Part shown: in pieces, positions 36,001-47,189 of the stretch
How positions within the stretch are numbered: position 1 is the first letter of the stretch
How the letters are laid out: each line of letters opens with the position of its first letter
NCBI GenBank assembly: GCA_003339415.1
Contig: PDHQ01000090.1
Coordinates: forward strand, 1 to 64,000
Length of the DNA: 64,000 bases
DNA from: Ophiocordyceps camponoti-saundersi (nom. inval.)
Taxonomy: Eukaryota > Ascomycota > Sordariomycetes > Hypocreales > Ophiocordycipitaceae
Reading direction: 5' to 3'
Translations under genes and position numbers: made by a program
Notes under the pieces: model-generated
The model's database searches: none
The model's input: only the letters and a program-made list of their open reading frames with translations
Told to the model about the DNA's origin: nothing

Positions 36001-37400
36001 TATTTATTTAAATATAGCTAGCGTTACTCCCTCCTTTAATTTAATCTAATAAGTAATTAGTTATATAGGCTAAATCTCCTTAAGAGTAGAAATAAAGTAA
36101 TCCTTATAAGTAAAATATAATCTTATAACCCTCTCTCTCTATTTTTCTATCTTAACGTAATCTCCTAGTATAATAAGGCTTTATTTAAACTACGCGTTAA
36201 TTTCCTTAATCGGGGTATCTAATAAAGGATAAATAACTAAGTTTAGGATAATACCTTTATAAAATATAAGTCTTAAAGTACTTATTATTATAATACTTAC
36301 CTATCTAAGATACGATACGTAGTTAGTATTATCCTTATTACTTATTTTCTCCTAGTTTATCTAATATTAGGGATATTTTAGAAGGTTTATTATATCTAGC
36401 TTATCGTAGTTATAGACTACCTCTTCTATATTACTCTTATTCCTAGCTATCTTATTTTCTTTTAAGTTAGCTAATTCTATTTCTAGTAATTCCTCTACTC
36501 CTCTAAGCTATCTTAAACACTTAAGTAACTGTCTATTCGTTAACTTTAGTTTCTCCGCCGTCTATTTAAAACCTATTACCTTATATACTTTCTTCTATAT
36601 AAACTCGGGTAATATTATTTTTTCCTACTTACTAATAGATATTACTAGCCTTTGCTAAATCTAAGGCTATAATACTTTATCTATCTTCTTTTATATTATC
36701 TTTAGCTACCCCGCTATCTAGCTCTTACGGGAGGCAGCTTTTAGTTTTTTAGAGAGTCTTATTTTACCTAAAAGGCTAGTTATTTAGTAATAGCGGATAA
36801 AATATCCTTAACCTTTTCTAAAATAAGCCTATTATCTTCGACGAATATAATCTTATCTTTATCGTTAGCGACTATTTTTAGATATTTAGGAGCTTACGGC
36901 GTCTTCCTATCTAGCTTAAATAAATTAGGTGCTAGGAAAATCGGAATAATCTAAGTAATATTTTCTAAGCTAGTAATCTCTAGCTATTCCTTTATATAGT
37001 ATTTTACGGCCTTAATATATCTTAGCTATACGCGGCCTAATAGAATATCCTAATTATTATAGTCTCCTAGCACGTATACTTTTACGTTAGCTAAGATTCT
37101 TACTATAACTACCTAAAGGTAAGTAACCTTTTTAATAATTATAAGTTTATTATTCGCTATTCTAACTATACTTAGTTAAGGTAACTAGATTATAAAGAGG
37201 GCGTTATTAGCTATAAAGGCCTTATTAACTAAATCGACTATAAAGCCTCTATCTAATATAATAATAATATACCGATAACTTTTAACGTAGCTTTTAATAT
37301 ATCCTAATATCGATAAGATAGCTTTAGCTAGCGCTATAATATCTCTTTAGATTACCTAATTAAGCGTATTATAAGATAGAATATCCGCTAATAGGTCTTA
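33030..37400 (-). pseudogene. G pol region: protease, reverse transcriptase, RNase H, integrase
   Basis: In minus-strand order, an aspartic-protease-like segment lies at about 37050-37290, with Leu-Asp-x-Gly and a later DILLG. Reverse transcriptase shows P-stop-GLIGAPS at 35605-35630, matching PQGLIGAPS, and a catalytic box FVYIDN at about 35476-35500. RNase H is expected next but was not confirmed by motif. Integrase shows NFLG near 34030, from DFLG, and YSDNG at 33841-33858, followed by Glu-Asp a few residues on. The frame ends near 33030. The enzymes copy the RNA in the particle and insert the cDNA. Confidence 0.82.
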
Positions 37401-39880
37401 TAATTTAAATAGTTAGATAAGATTTATAATAACCTCCTTACTTTTCGGAGACTTAATTTTCTTCTAATATTATATTAGTTTATTAAGTTATATATAAATT
37501 AATAATATAACCTAGAGTAATTAAAAAATACTTAATATTACCGGGGTATTTTTTAACCTATCTCCTAGTTTAAATAGCGGAATATTATATTCTTCTATAG
37601 CTCGGATTTTCTCTAACTTATATTATTTTTTAGCTAGCTTAGGCTCTTAAGAGTAAGTTTAAACTTCTACTTCTAAGGGTAGTAACTAAGTAATTAGTTT
37701 TAGGATAAGCTTAAGAATAGTTAGAGTTAGTACGTCTCTTAGAGCCAGGCTTTCCTTAGCGTTATTATTAAGTTCTATACTTAGTATAACCGATTAGCGA
37801 CGAATTTCCTACTCTAATTTATCCCGTTATAGTTTATCTAGGTTATCTAAGTTAAATTCTACTCTAAAGCGCGGTTTAGTTACGCGGCCTTACGTAAGTT
37901 AAGAAGTTAGCACTATCTTTTCTTTCTAATAAGAGGTTTAAATATTAGGTTTCTAAGCGGTATAAATTTATCCCTATATAGAATTAATATCGGGTATAGT
38001 AAGATTTAAAGCTTTTCTATTTAGACTCTTTACTATAAGTAGTACTAATAATATCTTAGTTATATATCTTATTAGTAGTTAAATACTTATATCTAAACTA
38101 ATAACCGTTAAATTCTTTACTAATAGTCTAAGGCTAGTGCCTTAATATAGTTACTAGCGTCTTTATTCCTTTATCTCCTCCGCGTAAGTTTCCTAATAAG
38201 CTTTCCGCTACTAAAATACTTCTTTATTAAATAAAGCTATAAATAGATAATTATAGCTTATATAGCCTTATTCGCTATATTTAAAATACTATTATAAATC
38301 TAAGTTAGGAGGTTAGTATCTAAGTCCTATACTTAGTAGTTTAGGGGCTCGGGGTTATTATTATAACGTATTCGAAGAATTTTATAATAAACGTCCCTAA
38401 TTCTATACTTAAGTATTAGTTTATCTAAGTATACCTTATATACTCGAATATCCGCTAGTAAAATAGCCTCCTAAGTTCTATAAGCACTTACTTAACTTAC
38501 TTACTATTATAATATTAGATTATTCTATTAATTTAGCTATTTTAGTTATCGTCTCCTATTACTTAGCTATTACTTTTTACGGATCTATTTTTACGGCTAG
38601 CACTCCGTCGGTATCTCTCTTAATCTTTTTAAATACTATATCGCGTAAGTTATATATAGTAAGTTAAATATTAAACTATATTAAGCTTACTATCGCTATT
38701 AATAACTTTTACTTACTATTAATATAGAGATACTTAATAATAGCCCGCTTATACTATTTATCTTTCTCGGCGTTTTTAGTTATCCGATTTAAAAAGTTAG
38801 TAAGTAGAATCTATTAAGTTTCTAATTTTACTTAAGTATAAAGAGCCTCCGCTTATTTCGTATAATTAGCTAGTAATTCTCCTTTCTTATAACTAAACTT
38901 ATACGCCTCTATAATAAGGGTGCTCTCTATAACTAAGTTTACCTCCTTAAACTTATTCGTAAATAAAGTTACTAACTTAGACTAGGTACGATTTTTATTA
39001 TCTAACTTATTATACTAGTTAGTAGCCTTACTACGAAAACCCGAAGAGAAGATCTCCCTAATAATAATATTATACGTCTCTCCTTAGATACTTAATAATA
39101 CTATATTAGTATTATACTAATCGAGGTACCTTTTAGCTAAGATATTTTTCGGGTATCTAATAAATAGCTTAAGCCCTAATAGTAAAGTTAACGCTATTAT
39201 AACGTAATAGTTACCCTTACGGTTACCTTTTAGTTTAGTAATACTCCCTTATATTAGTATTAAGTATACGATTATTAGACCGGTCTAACTTACTAGGAGA
39301 AGGGGATAAAGTAAACGATATAGTAAATTTTCTAATAAACTAAGTAAACCTTATAATAAACTTATATCTATATCTAATATTATTTTCTAATCTTTTACCT
39401 TAGGGCACTCCTTAGGTATACTCTAATAACTTACCTTTACTTATAATACTTATAACTACTAAATATTTAGCGGAACCGAGTCTTCTTTTATTAGGTATAT
39501 TCGTTTCTTCGAATTAAAAAACTTCTAGCGTTAATTTATCTAGGAAGATTATACGCCCCTAATCCTTTTTACTTACTTATCCTAACGTTCTTCTTATCTT
39601 AACTATTTTTAGCGATAATAAAGAAGGGAAAAAAAGGAAGACTATCCGCACTTACGGGGTCTTCTTATATTCTCTCGTCCTCTTTCCTCCCTTATTCTCG
39701 CTTATCTAGTCCTTCCTACCTTACTTATTATAGGGCCGCTTTTCCGGTAATAATAAGTAGCTATAGCTAGACCTACTCTAAGTAGCTCCCGCTTAACCTA
39801 ATTAGAACTCGCTTCGCTTCCTAATTTAGCAATCTGCCGAAATCCTTAAATACTTAGCTATCGTTACTAGACGATATTAT
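37400..39880 (-). pseudogene. G gag region
   Basis: The minus-strand interval between the primer-binding site and the protease segment is where gag lies in Gypsy elements. The frame is open apart from RIP stops over much of it and encodes a charged helical product. I did not find a convincing zinc knuckle, although RIP hides Cys and His as Tyr. The gag-pol boundary is not resolved and the call rests mainly on position. Confidence 0.5.
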
Positions 39881-39916
39881 TATATTAATTCTATAGCTCG
39901 TATAGTAACGCGCTAA

Positions 39917-39934
39917 ATCCTAGTCTTATTACTA
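39917..39934 (-). promoter_or_regulatory. Primer-binding site of G
   Basis: Directly after the 5' LTR on the minus strand the sequence reads TAGTAATAAGACTAGGATTT, which becomes TGGTAATAAGACTAGG when RIP is reversed at the second base. TGG next to the LTR is the complement of a tRNA CCA end. Elements X1 and X2 carry almost the same sequence. Confidence 0.6.
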
Positions 39935-40131
39935 TAAAATTCCTCGATCGGTCTTAAATTATAAGATTAGATTAGATCGTATAGGGTTATATGTTAAGGT
40001 ATTAGTAGTCGTGATCCCTTTTATATTAGTCTAATAGTAAGTCTAATAATAATAATAATTTCTCTCCGTTCTTCCCTTTTTCCTTCTATTCCTTATCTCC
40101 TTATACCTTGTCCTCTAACGCCTGTCTAATA
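39935..40131 (-). repeat. 5' LTR of G
   Basis: This 197-bp copy matches 29943-30139. It is followed on the plus side by the second ATAG and by LINE-A sequence. Confidence 0.92.
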
Positions 40132-40135
40132 ATAG
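40132..40135 (+). repeat. Right target-site duplication of G
   Basis: This is the second ATAG, matching 29939-29942. LINE-A copy 2 resumes after it with the sequence found at 13214 in copy 1. Confidence 0.8.
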
Positions 40136-40737
40136 CTTAAATAAGGCGCAATTTACTTAGCTAATTTTAATAGCTAGCGTATAAATAGTAAACGCGGTCC
40201 TAAATAAGTTTAGAAATATAACTATTATAAAGCGTAGCTTATTTATTACTAATTTTTATATTATAGTTATAAGCTATTATTATTATAATAAGGGAAGTTA
40301 AGGTTAATATTATTTATAAAAAAAAGGGGCCTTACGTTATATAAGCTATAAGATTTTATACCTTACGGTAGCTTACTTACTAATTATAAGGCGCTATAGT
40401 ATATACCGGTATATACCTTTTTACTTTATAGCGGTATATACCTCTTTCTTTTACTAGGGTTCTAGCTTATATTTACCCTTCTACGGCTAAAGTTTACGGC
40501 CGCTTCCGTCTTAGCGACCCCTAAACCCCGGCTTATTTTACCCTAGACCCGCTACTATAACCTAGCGGACTAGTATAAGGCTCGCTATAATACCCTCTCC
40601 TTACTTACTATTCTTACCTTACTAGCTACTAACTACTTAGTAAGGGGTTTTCCCCTAGGCCCGGCCTAGTTTTTCCCCTCTTTCTACCCTTTATATGCCT
40701 AGCTACCTTATAGGTCCCTAGAGTAATATAATATATA
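40136..40737 (+). mobile_element. LINE-A copy 2, 3' remainder
   Basis: It aligns with 13214-13816 of copy 1. The first 190 bp hold the N-terminal codons of the opposite-strand frame (minus strand). The rest has no frame and contains two GGTATATACC palindromes (40408-40417 and 40433-40442), where copy 1 keeps one intact. It ends in TAATATAATATA. Confidence 0.85.
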
Positions 40738-40751
40738 TAATCTTAACTTAA
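40738..40751 (+). repeat. Right target-site duplication of LINE-A copy 2
   Basis: TAATCTTAACTTAA matches 23221-23234 exactly. X2 internal sequence follows. Confidence 0.88.
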
Positions 40752-40789
40752 CTTTAAGTTAGCTATAAATTAAAATTATATTAAGTATT

Positions 40790-41480
40790 AATATATTTCT
40801 AAACTTAGCTTTTTTTTAATATACGCGTTTATTACCTACTCTCTTAGTAGCCCGCGCTCTAAGCGTTATATTAGCTATTTCGTTCCGCCCGCGCGCTAAG
40901 ACGCTATCGCTTATAAATATAGTAACTCTAATTACGCCTTATCGCACGTAACTTAAGGACTATAATCTTTTCGCGTCTACGCCGCCGCCTACGTTATTAT
41001 CTTAAGCGCGGCGCGACTAGATTAAACGCGGTAATATAAAAAAGGTGCCCCTTTACTAAAATTATATTAGTTATATAAGTAAGTAAAAGCTAGCTATTAA
41101 CGCTTATTAAGAATAGGTATCTTAGCTAGCGATAGCTTATTACGCTTATACGAAAATAAGTATTTATTATAATAATATATATATAGCTTATTTTTTAAGT
41201 TTAGATATTATATAAGCTAATATTAACTTAGTAGATAATTCTTATAGTAATAGCCTTAGCTTAAGCTTTAGCTATCTTTATAAGTAATAATACGCCCTTA
41301 TATAAGAATTAGTATATTAAAGTAAGTTTAATAATAATATAATTTTTATTTAAGTTTAAGTTAATATCTAATTAATATTATTAGTATATTAATATCGCTT
41401 ACCTTATATTTTAAGCTTAGCGGGAGGCGTATCCTCCTTAATATTTACGCTAAAAGTAATATTAGGGGACTCTAATTTTA
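40790..41480 (-). pseudogene. X2 small ORF (gag-like position), unrecognised
   Basis: A minus-strand frame of about 230 codons aligns with X1 58950-59710. The product is Gln/Lys/Leu-rich and helical, with Ala/Arg-rich C-terminal sequence. It lies between the primer-binding site and the non-coding half, the place of gag in an LTR element. No zinc knuckle or catalytic motif was seen. It is GC-richer at 40830-41040 than X1, so X2 is the better copy for reading this part. Confidence 0.45.
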
Positions 41481-41923
41481 GGGTTTCTTTTTCGTTTTTA
41501 TTATTTTTATTTTTCCTTTTTATTATTTTTATCTCTTATATTTTACTAAATTAATTCCTTTATAAAAGATTTTTTTCTAATTTTTATAAAATATTATAAA
41601 ATAAAGTATACTAAGTAATTACTAAGACTAATTTAGGATTAATATAACTCTAAGTTAAAATTAAAGTAAGGTTTTATAAACCGCGGACTAGATCTAAAAA
41701 GAAAAAATAAGTAAACGATATTAACTTATAGTAAGTTATTACTAAGTACTAAGATATCCGAATTATTAAATATTAACTAGATATTAGTTAAAATATATCC
41801 GTAATTTATTAAAATAATAATTATAGTTTTTAATATATTAGTATTTTAATAATCGCTATTATTAAGATTACTTTTCTAAATCCGATTATATTTTAAATAA
41901 TAAGAGATAATTATTATAAAAAT

Positions 41924-41942
41924 AACCTAGCCTTATTACTAA
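41924..41942 (-). promoter_or_regulatory. Primer-binding site of X2
   Basis: Reading the minus strand after the LTR end, CTAAT is followed by TAGTAATAAGGCTAGG, i.e. TGGTAATAAGGCTAGG before RIP. It matches the X1 site at 58463-58478 and differs from the G site by one or two bases. It lies five bases from the LTR. Confidence 0.55.
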
Positions 41943-41946
41943 TTAG

Positions 41947-42433
41947 TATTAGTTAGGTATTTTTCCTAAGCTAAATAAGAGGCTAATATCGCGTTTCGCT
42001 TTTATTATAATATATAAGTTAATAGCTATAAGGAACTCTATATATATACGTATTAACCTAATTAATAAGGTTCGGGTATTTCTACTAGATTATATAGCTA
42101 AAAGAATATTATATCTCCCGTCTAATATATTTTAGCGGAAAAAATTATAAATAATTAATTTAATAACTTTATTTATAATTTCTTACTTAAATAAAAGTAT
42201 AGAAAAGATTAATATATTATATATATATTTAGCTATACTCCCTCCTACCCTTAATTCCTATTATATTAATAATATATATTATATTAATATTATATTAGTC
42301 TCGGATTAGTATTATCTCGAGTTTAACTTCTCTTTATACGTGCCTCTAACCTCCTACTTTATTTATATAGAGATAGTAATCTCTGCGACGCGTGTTATAT
42401 TCCTAAGTAGCTAGTAATATATATATTCTAATA
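41947..42433 (-). repeat. 5' LTR of X2
   Basis: This 487-bp copy matches 21273-21759. It keeps a few CG-rich spots (such as GCGACGCGTG near 42383) that are AT in the other copy. Confidence 0.9.
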
Positions 42434-42438
42434 ATAAT
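42434..42438 (+). repeat. Right target-site duplication of X2
   Basis: ATAAT matches 21268-21272. The long frame of Y resumes immediately after it. Confidence 0.8.
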
Positions 42439-45400
42439 CTTAATTCTGCTAGCCCGTATAGCAGCTTCTTAATATATAAAAAAGTATAAGGTAAATATTA
42501 ATCTTATAGTTTTTTAGGAAAGTACGCGTATATTATATAACTTAAAAGATTAGCAGACTACGTATACGCTTATATAATATCTTATAATTCGCTTTAGTAA
42601 TTATACGACTTTATAAGGGTAGGTTTAAAGGTAAGAAGGAGGCGCTATAATATACGTAAAATTATAGGTAATTATATAAGGATTTCCTCTTTACTATTAT
42701 TTTTATAGCCTTAAATAATTAGGCGGGACTTTTCGTATAAGCTATCGTTTAAGTTTTTTATTTCTTATATAAGATATATCTTAAAAATATATCTTATAAG
42801 GTCCGAGGAAGGATTATATCGGATAAAGGTAAAGACTTCTTATATAAAGAGGGTATTAATTTCCTTATAGTTAGAGGCCTCGAATAGTTATTCTAGAGTA
42901 GTAATAATACCTTATTATTATAATTATATAATAAATATATAGTTATCTTTTTCCTTTATAATAATAAATATAAAGGGAAAAGCTTCGTATAAGTTTTTAT
43001 TATATAAAGGTATAATCGGGATTTCGAACTATACTTTTTTCTTTATAAATATAGTAGGGAGGGAGCGGAGATAAGGTTTAACCTATATCGTACGAAATCT
43101 AGTTAGTTTTATAGGAAATTTAAGGATAATATCTTAGCTATCGAAACTAGAAATATAGAAAGGACCTTACTATTTATTCTTTTTACGCTAAATAAGAACT
43201 CTACTTTAAAAAAGAAGCGATAAGATATTATATAAGTTAGGTTCGTTTTAGGTATAAAGAGCGCGTAAAATATCCGCTTAAGCCTTAATTTATTATACTT
43301 ATTTTATAGCGCGCTAAATCGCTTAGGCTCTTATAGTAATATTAGGGGCCGGGGGTAAGTTATATAAAATATAGGGGTAAGCGCTAAAAACGAGAAATAT
43401 TAAGATAAGGCTATTTAGTTTAGCTATATTATTAATAGCTTTAATAGCTATCTAAAAAATAGTTACGTTATTAATCTTAATACTAATTTCCTATTATAAG
43501 ATATTATACGCCCGCTTAAAAAGGGCGTATATATATTCGACCTTACTAATCGCTTAATACGCTTCGATAGGTATTTTTTTATATATAATACCGAGTAGTT
43601 TCGCGTTTATACGAAACTCTAAAAAGGAAAAGTTAATCCTAATATTATAGAAAATAATATTTAGTAAACTTTAATATATATAAATCTAGCACTTATATAA
43701 GGCGTTCTAAGCGTCTACCGCTAATATATTTTATATAAAGGCGGCGGCTTAGAAAAATATAGCTTTATCGATAGCGTATAAGACTAGCTTACCGTTAAGG
43801 TAAAAAATATTAATAACTAGTAAGTAGTTAAAGTTATAATTATCTTTAAAGGAGAATTTAAATCGCTAAGGTTTTAAGTTATATAATTAGTATTAATAAT
43901 ATAAACGTTAGATTAACTTAAAGGCTATAAGGGTTATATCCGAAAAACTAGCTTTTTTTAGTAAGTTATAAAGCTATTATATATAAAGGTAGCTAAAATA
44001 TTAGTAAAGCTATTATAACTTTTATTCTATATAATATAATATAAATTCTTACTTCGAGATATTAAAAAATAGATATCCCTATTTCTTAATAATAGGAACT
44101 ATTATATTATTATATTATACGATAATATCCCTTATATTATCGTAAAAGGTATAAAAGCGGTCGGTATTTTTAAGATAGAAAAAGAATAAGGTAGAAATAT
44201 TAAGAATATAGTAAAAGACTTTACTAAGGAGGTTTCGTATAATAATAGTTCTAATTAGCTTAGTAAGTTCTAAGAAGCTAAAATAAATTATATTCTTAGT
44301 TAGGGTTTAGTTAATAATCGTACGAGAGTATTCCTAAATATAGGCTTCTACTTATAGTTTACTTATAGTTAAGATTTATATAGCTCTTATATTTTAAAGC
44401 TTATTTTAGTATATTATATAATATATATCGGAAAGGAGGAATTATTCCGCGGGAATTATTAGGGCTTTTAGTTAGTAAATATTATCGCTAGTAAGGCGGT
44501 ATATATAGGCCGCTATAATAAAAAATAAAACTATATTTTCGCCGCTAATAATTTCTTTTTTAATATTGGAGTTTTTATTATATAATTATAAAAACTAGGA
44601 ATCTTATTTATTAAAACCTTCGTATAATAGGAGGAATACGCTAAATTCTTCCTCTATAAGGGGATCTTAGCTAGTTTTTTTATAATTAGTAAGGTATTAC
44701 TTATATATACGTTAAATATTATCTATCTTATAGTTTATAAACTAATATCTTTCCTTTTTATATATAAAATACCTTTATATTATATAAGGTTAGAACTAGC
44801 GTTATTATAGGGAAAAACGTTATATAAAGGGCGATCGTTATTAGCGGGGAGTAAAAGAAAATTATCCGGGGTTTATATAATACTTATTATAATTAAGGTA
44901 GTATTATTCGATAAAGAACTAGTTAGTAGTTTTATTTATAGTAATAGTAAGAGAGGAACGGAGGCGATTAATAAATATTTTATATAATATATCTTAGAAT
45001 ATTATAGCTAATTTAAGTTCTAGAACGCCGCGATAAGCTTATATAATAATAGTAAGAAATTACTTTTCTTTTTAATAATTAGGTTTAAGGGCTTATTAAA
45101 TAAGTTAAAGTTTATTAAAAAGGGTATTAAGTAAATTTATTATAGTTTTATTAAGGTTTTCTTATTATATAATATTAAAAAAAAGAGTAGTTTAATCTAT
45201 CTAATATAACGAATAGTTTGTATAAGTATTAAAATATATATCTAAAAAATATAAATTTTATCTTATTATTTATCTAATCTAATAAAGTATAAATAATAAT
45301 CCTAAGCTTTATCTAAAAGGATATTCGGAAAAATAGCGTAAAATTAATCTTCTATTATACTAATATAAGAGTAATAGCTAATAAAAATCCTAGCCTTATC

Positions 45401-46560
45401 GATTAGTATATTATATAGCCGCCTTATATAGTTCTAATCTTTTCGCTAACTTTTAAGGAAAATAATAACTTTATCTAGGGAGATTAGTTTATTTACTACT
45501 TTTCGTATTAGTAATAATATATAAACTTATATAATACCTATTAAGGCTTAATTTATTAGTTCCGGAAAAGTCTAAGTTAAAGTTACTAAGGGTAGCTATA
45601 TATTTAAGTTATATAAAGTAATTAACTCCTACGTATAAGTTATACGAAGTAGGGGTTTAGCTAAGATACTTTATAATAGCTATATTAAGATATATCTTAA
45701 CTTAGGGGGCTATACTAAGTATAAAGCTTATATTATATAATTTAGAAAAGTTAGTTTAGAAAAAGGGGGGGTAATCTAACTATATAGAAGGGGCTTTTTA
45801 TAAGTTAGGGGGTAAAATATCTTCCAGTTTAGTTTTAAGAAGTTATATAAAGCGTTTAATTAATATATTATTTCCGATAAGCGGGATATATTATATAATT
45901 ATAATTTAAGTTAGTTTTTTTAAAAATATATAGTAGATATATTTTAGCTAGTAATAGGTTTATTCCTAAAATTCCGATTAGATTATACGAAGAAAGTTAT
46001 CTTTATAGAGGTTAAAGTAAATAATATTATATATCTACTAAGTAATAAATATTATTAATTTAACCTTATTAGGAGGTTATATAAGGTTAGGTTATATATC
46101 TTAATAAACCGGGTTCGTACTTTAAGTTTAGATATAAGGGTTAACTTCGCTTCCTTTTATTATTTCGTTATATAAAGCTAAAATCTCGTTTATTATCGTT
46201 ATTATAGTTAACGTATTTACTATTTCCTATTTAACTTCTAAAGTTATAGAAGCTATATTATTATTATTACGTTTCCGGAACGCTATTAAAGGTAATATTA
46301 TACGATTAGTAAAAAGTACTAGGCTAAATATAGCTTTTCGGTAAGGACTTTATTATTATTAGGTATTATATATTACCTTAATCTTTTAGTCTTAATAATA
46401 GTATTAGGTAAAAATAGCTCTTTAGTAAAAACTAATATTAAGAAATAAGGTAAAAATATAAGTATTAGTCGATAATAAGTATAAGGGCTCTTCGGTATCG
46501 TATAATACCTATTTTATTATTTTAGCTAATTTATAATTAACTAATAATAACTAGTATAAC
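42439..46560 (+). pseudogene. Y orfB, main part of a very long unrecognised ORF
   Basis: The frame that stopped at 21272 continues here. I checked the register at 42441, 42798, 44073 and 45474 and it is the same at all four points, so about 1370 codons lie in one frame without a net shift. Stops are TAA or TAG. The product is rich in Lys, Ile, Leu, Phe and Tyr, with several Gln-rich runs (about 44880-45150) after RIP reversal. No reverse transcriptase, RNase H, integrase, helicase or tyrosine recombinase motif could be named. It ends close to or inside the right LTR. It may be a polyprotein of a divergent LTR element or a large captured gene. Confidence 0.5.
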
Positions 46561-46570
46561 TACTAATTAG

Positions 46571-46870
46571 TATTAAGTAGTCTTTATACGTATATATAGG
46601 TAAGAGAAAGTAAAGGTAACCTAAATTAAATATAATTAAAGATAGATACTTTTCCTTTATCGTACGAGGAAGAGCGGCTATATAGCTAGATAATACTCTA
46701 CTTCTATACCCTCCTTCTTCTTATCTAAGCTACCTCCTACCTCCTAAGTTATATAAGGTATAACTTAAGTAGTGATATATATTTCGTTAGAGGCTTCCCT
46801 ATATCTATACTATCCTCTATATATATATCGTATAGTAGATATAAAGGGGTATAGAGAGATAATATCTAAT
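46571..46870 (+). repeat. Right LTR of Y, truncated
   Basis: It matches the first 300 bp of the left LTR (18402-18701) and stops at TAATATCTAAT. The next base belongs to a G-type LTR, so the rest was lost or displaced at this junction. Confidence 0.75.
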
Positions 46871-47150
46871 AATTATTATTAGTAAACTAATATAAAGAGA
46901 TTATAACTATTATTACTTTAATATATAATATTATATAATCTAATTTAATCTTATAACTTAAAACTAATTAAAGGATTTTATAATAATAAGACTAAGATTA
47001 TAATATATTACTATATAAGCTATAAAATTAAAATAATAATATTATTTAGTAATAATAGCTAAGTATTTAAAGATTTTAGTAAATTATTAAATTAGGAAGT
47101 AAAGCGAGTTTTAATTAAGTTAAGTAAAAGCTATTTAAAGTAAGTTTAGC
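46871..47150 (+). mobile_element. Fragment of a second G element: partial LTR, primer site and leader
   Basis: It matches the reverse complement of about 39770-40050: the last 130 bp or so of the LTR, the primer-binding site (AATAATAAGACTAAGATT near 47000) and the start of the internal leader. It is much more AT-rich than G, so it is older or more heavily mutated. It lacks the start of its LTR on the left and is cut on the right where LINE-B copy 1 begins. Confidence 0.8.
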
Positions 47151-47189
47151 AAGGCCTTATTAACTTTTTATAACTTTAGATAATTAGGG

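Larger units (their letters stand above)
29943..40131 (-). mobile_element. Element G, Ty3/Gypsy-type LTR retrotransposon
   Basis: Two 197-bp LTRs at 29943-30139 and 39935-40131 bound 9.8 kb. The sense strand is minus. In that direction the order is primer-binding site, gag region, protease, reverse transcriptase, integrase, a purine-rich spacer on the opposite strand, and an extra frame reaching the 3' LTR. Protease and reverse transcriptase before integrase is the Gypsy order. The two LTRs differ at few positions, so G is probably the youngest insertion in the nest, although RIP complicates dating. Confidence 0.9.
23235..40737 (+). mobile_element. LINE-A copy 2, split by Gypsy-type element G
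   Basis: After removal of G and one copy of its duplication the unit is about 7.31 kb, matching copy 1 at 7.33 kb. It is flanked by a 14-bp target duplication in X2. It aligns with copy 1 from GAACTCGAC at 23264 to the TAATATAATATA end. The first 29 bp differ from the leader of copy 1. G entered the opposite-strand frame at 29942. Confidence 0.88.
21273..42433 (-). mobile_element. Element X copy 2, non-autonomous LTR element holding LINE-A copy 2
   Basis: LTRs of 487 bp at 21273-21759 and 41947-42433 face the minus strand. Without LINE-A copy 2 and its duplication the internal part is only about 2.67 kb, close to the 2.58 kb of X1. Both copies therefore represent the normal size rather than a deletion. 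The internal part has a primer-binding site, one small frame and a long hairpin-rich non-coding half, but no polymerase. This fits a LARD- or TRIM-like element moved by another element's enzymes. Confidence 0.8.
18402..46870 (+). mobile_element. Element Y, LTR-flanked, split by the X2 nest
   Basis: Direct repeats at 18402-19290 and 46571-46870 (the right one truncated) flank about 6.1 kb of Y sequence once X2 (21273-42433) is removed. A third copy of the repeat stands alone at 1785-2565. The repeats begin with TATTAAG, the RIP form of TGTTAAG, and contain a TATA-box-like site and a C/T tract, as LTRs do. The internal part carries orfA and one very long plus-strand frame. I found no reverse transcriptase motif, so Y is an LTR element by structure only. 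Confidence 0.6.

Noticed and set aside
42439..46560. Copia-type pol in element Y
   Set aside because: I first expected it from the LTR structure, but no reverse transcriptase or integrase motif could be read in the long frame.
46571..47150. A single composite LTR
   Set aside because: The first 300 bp match Y and the rest match G; they are different families joined at 46870.
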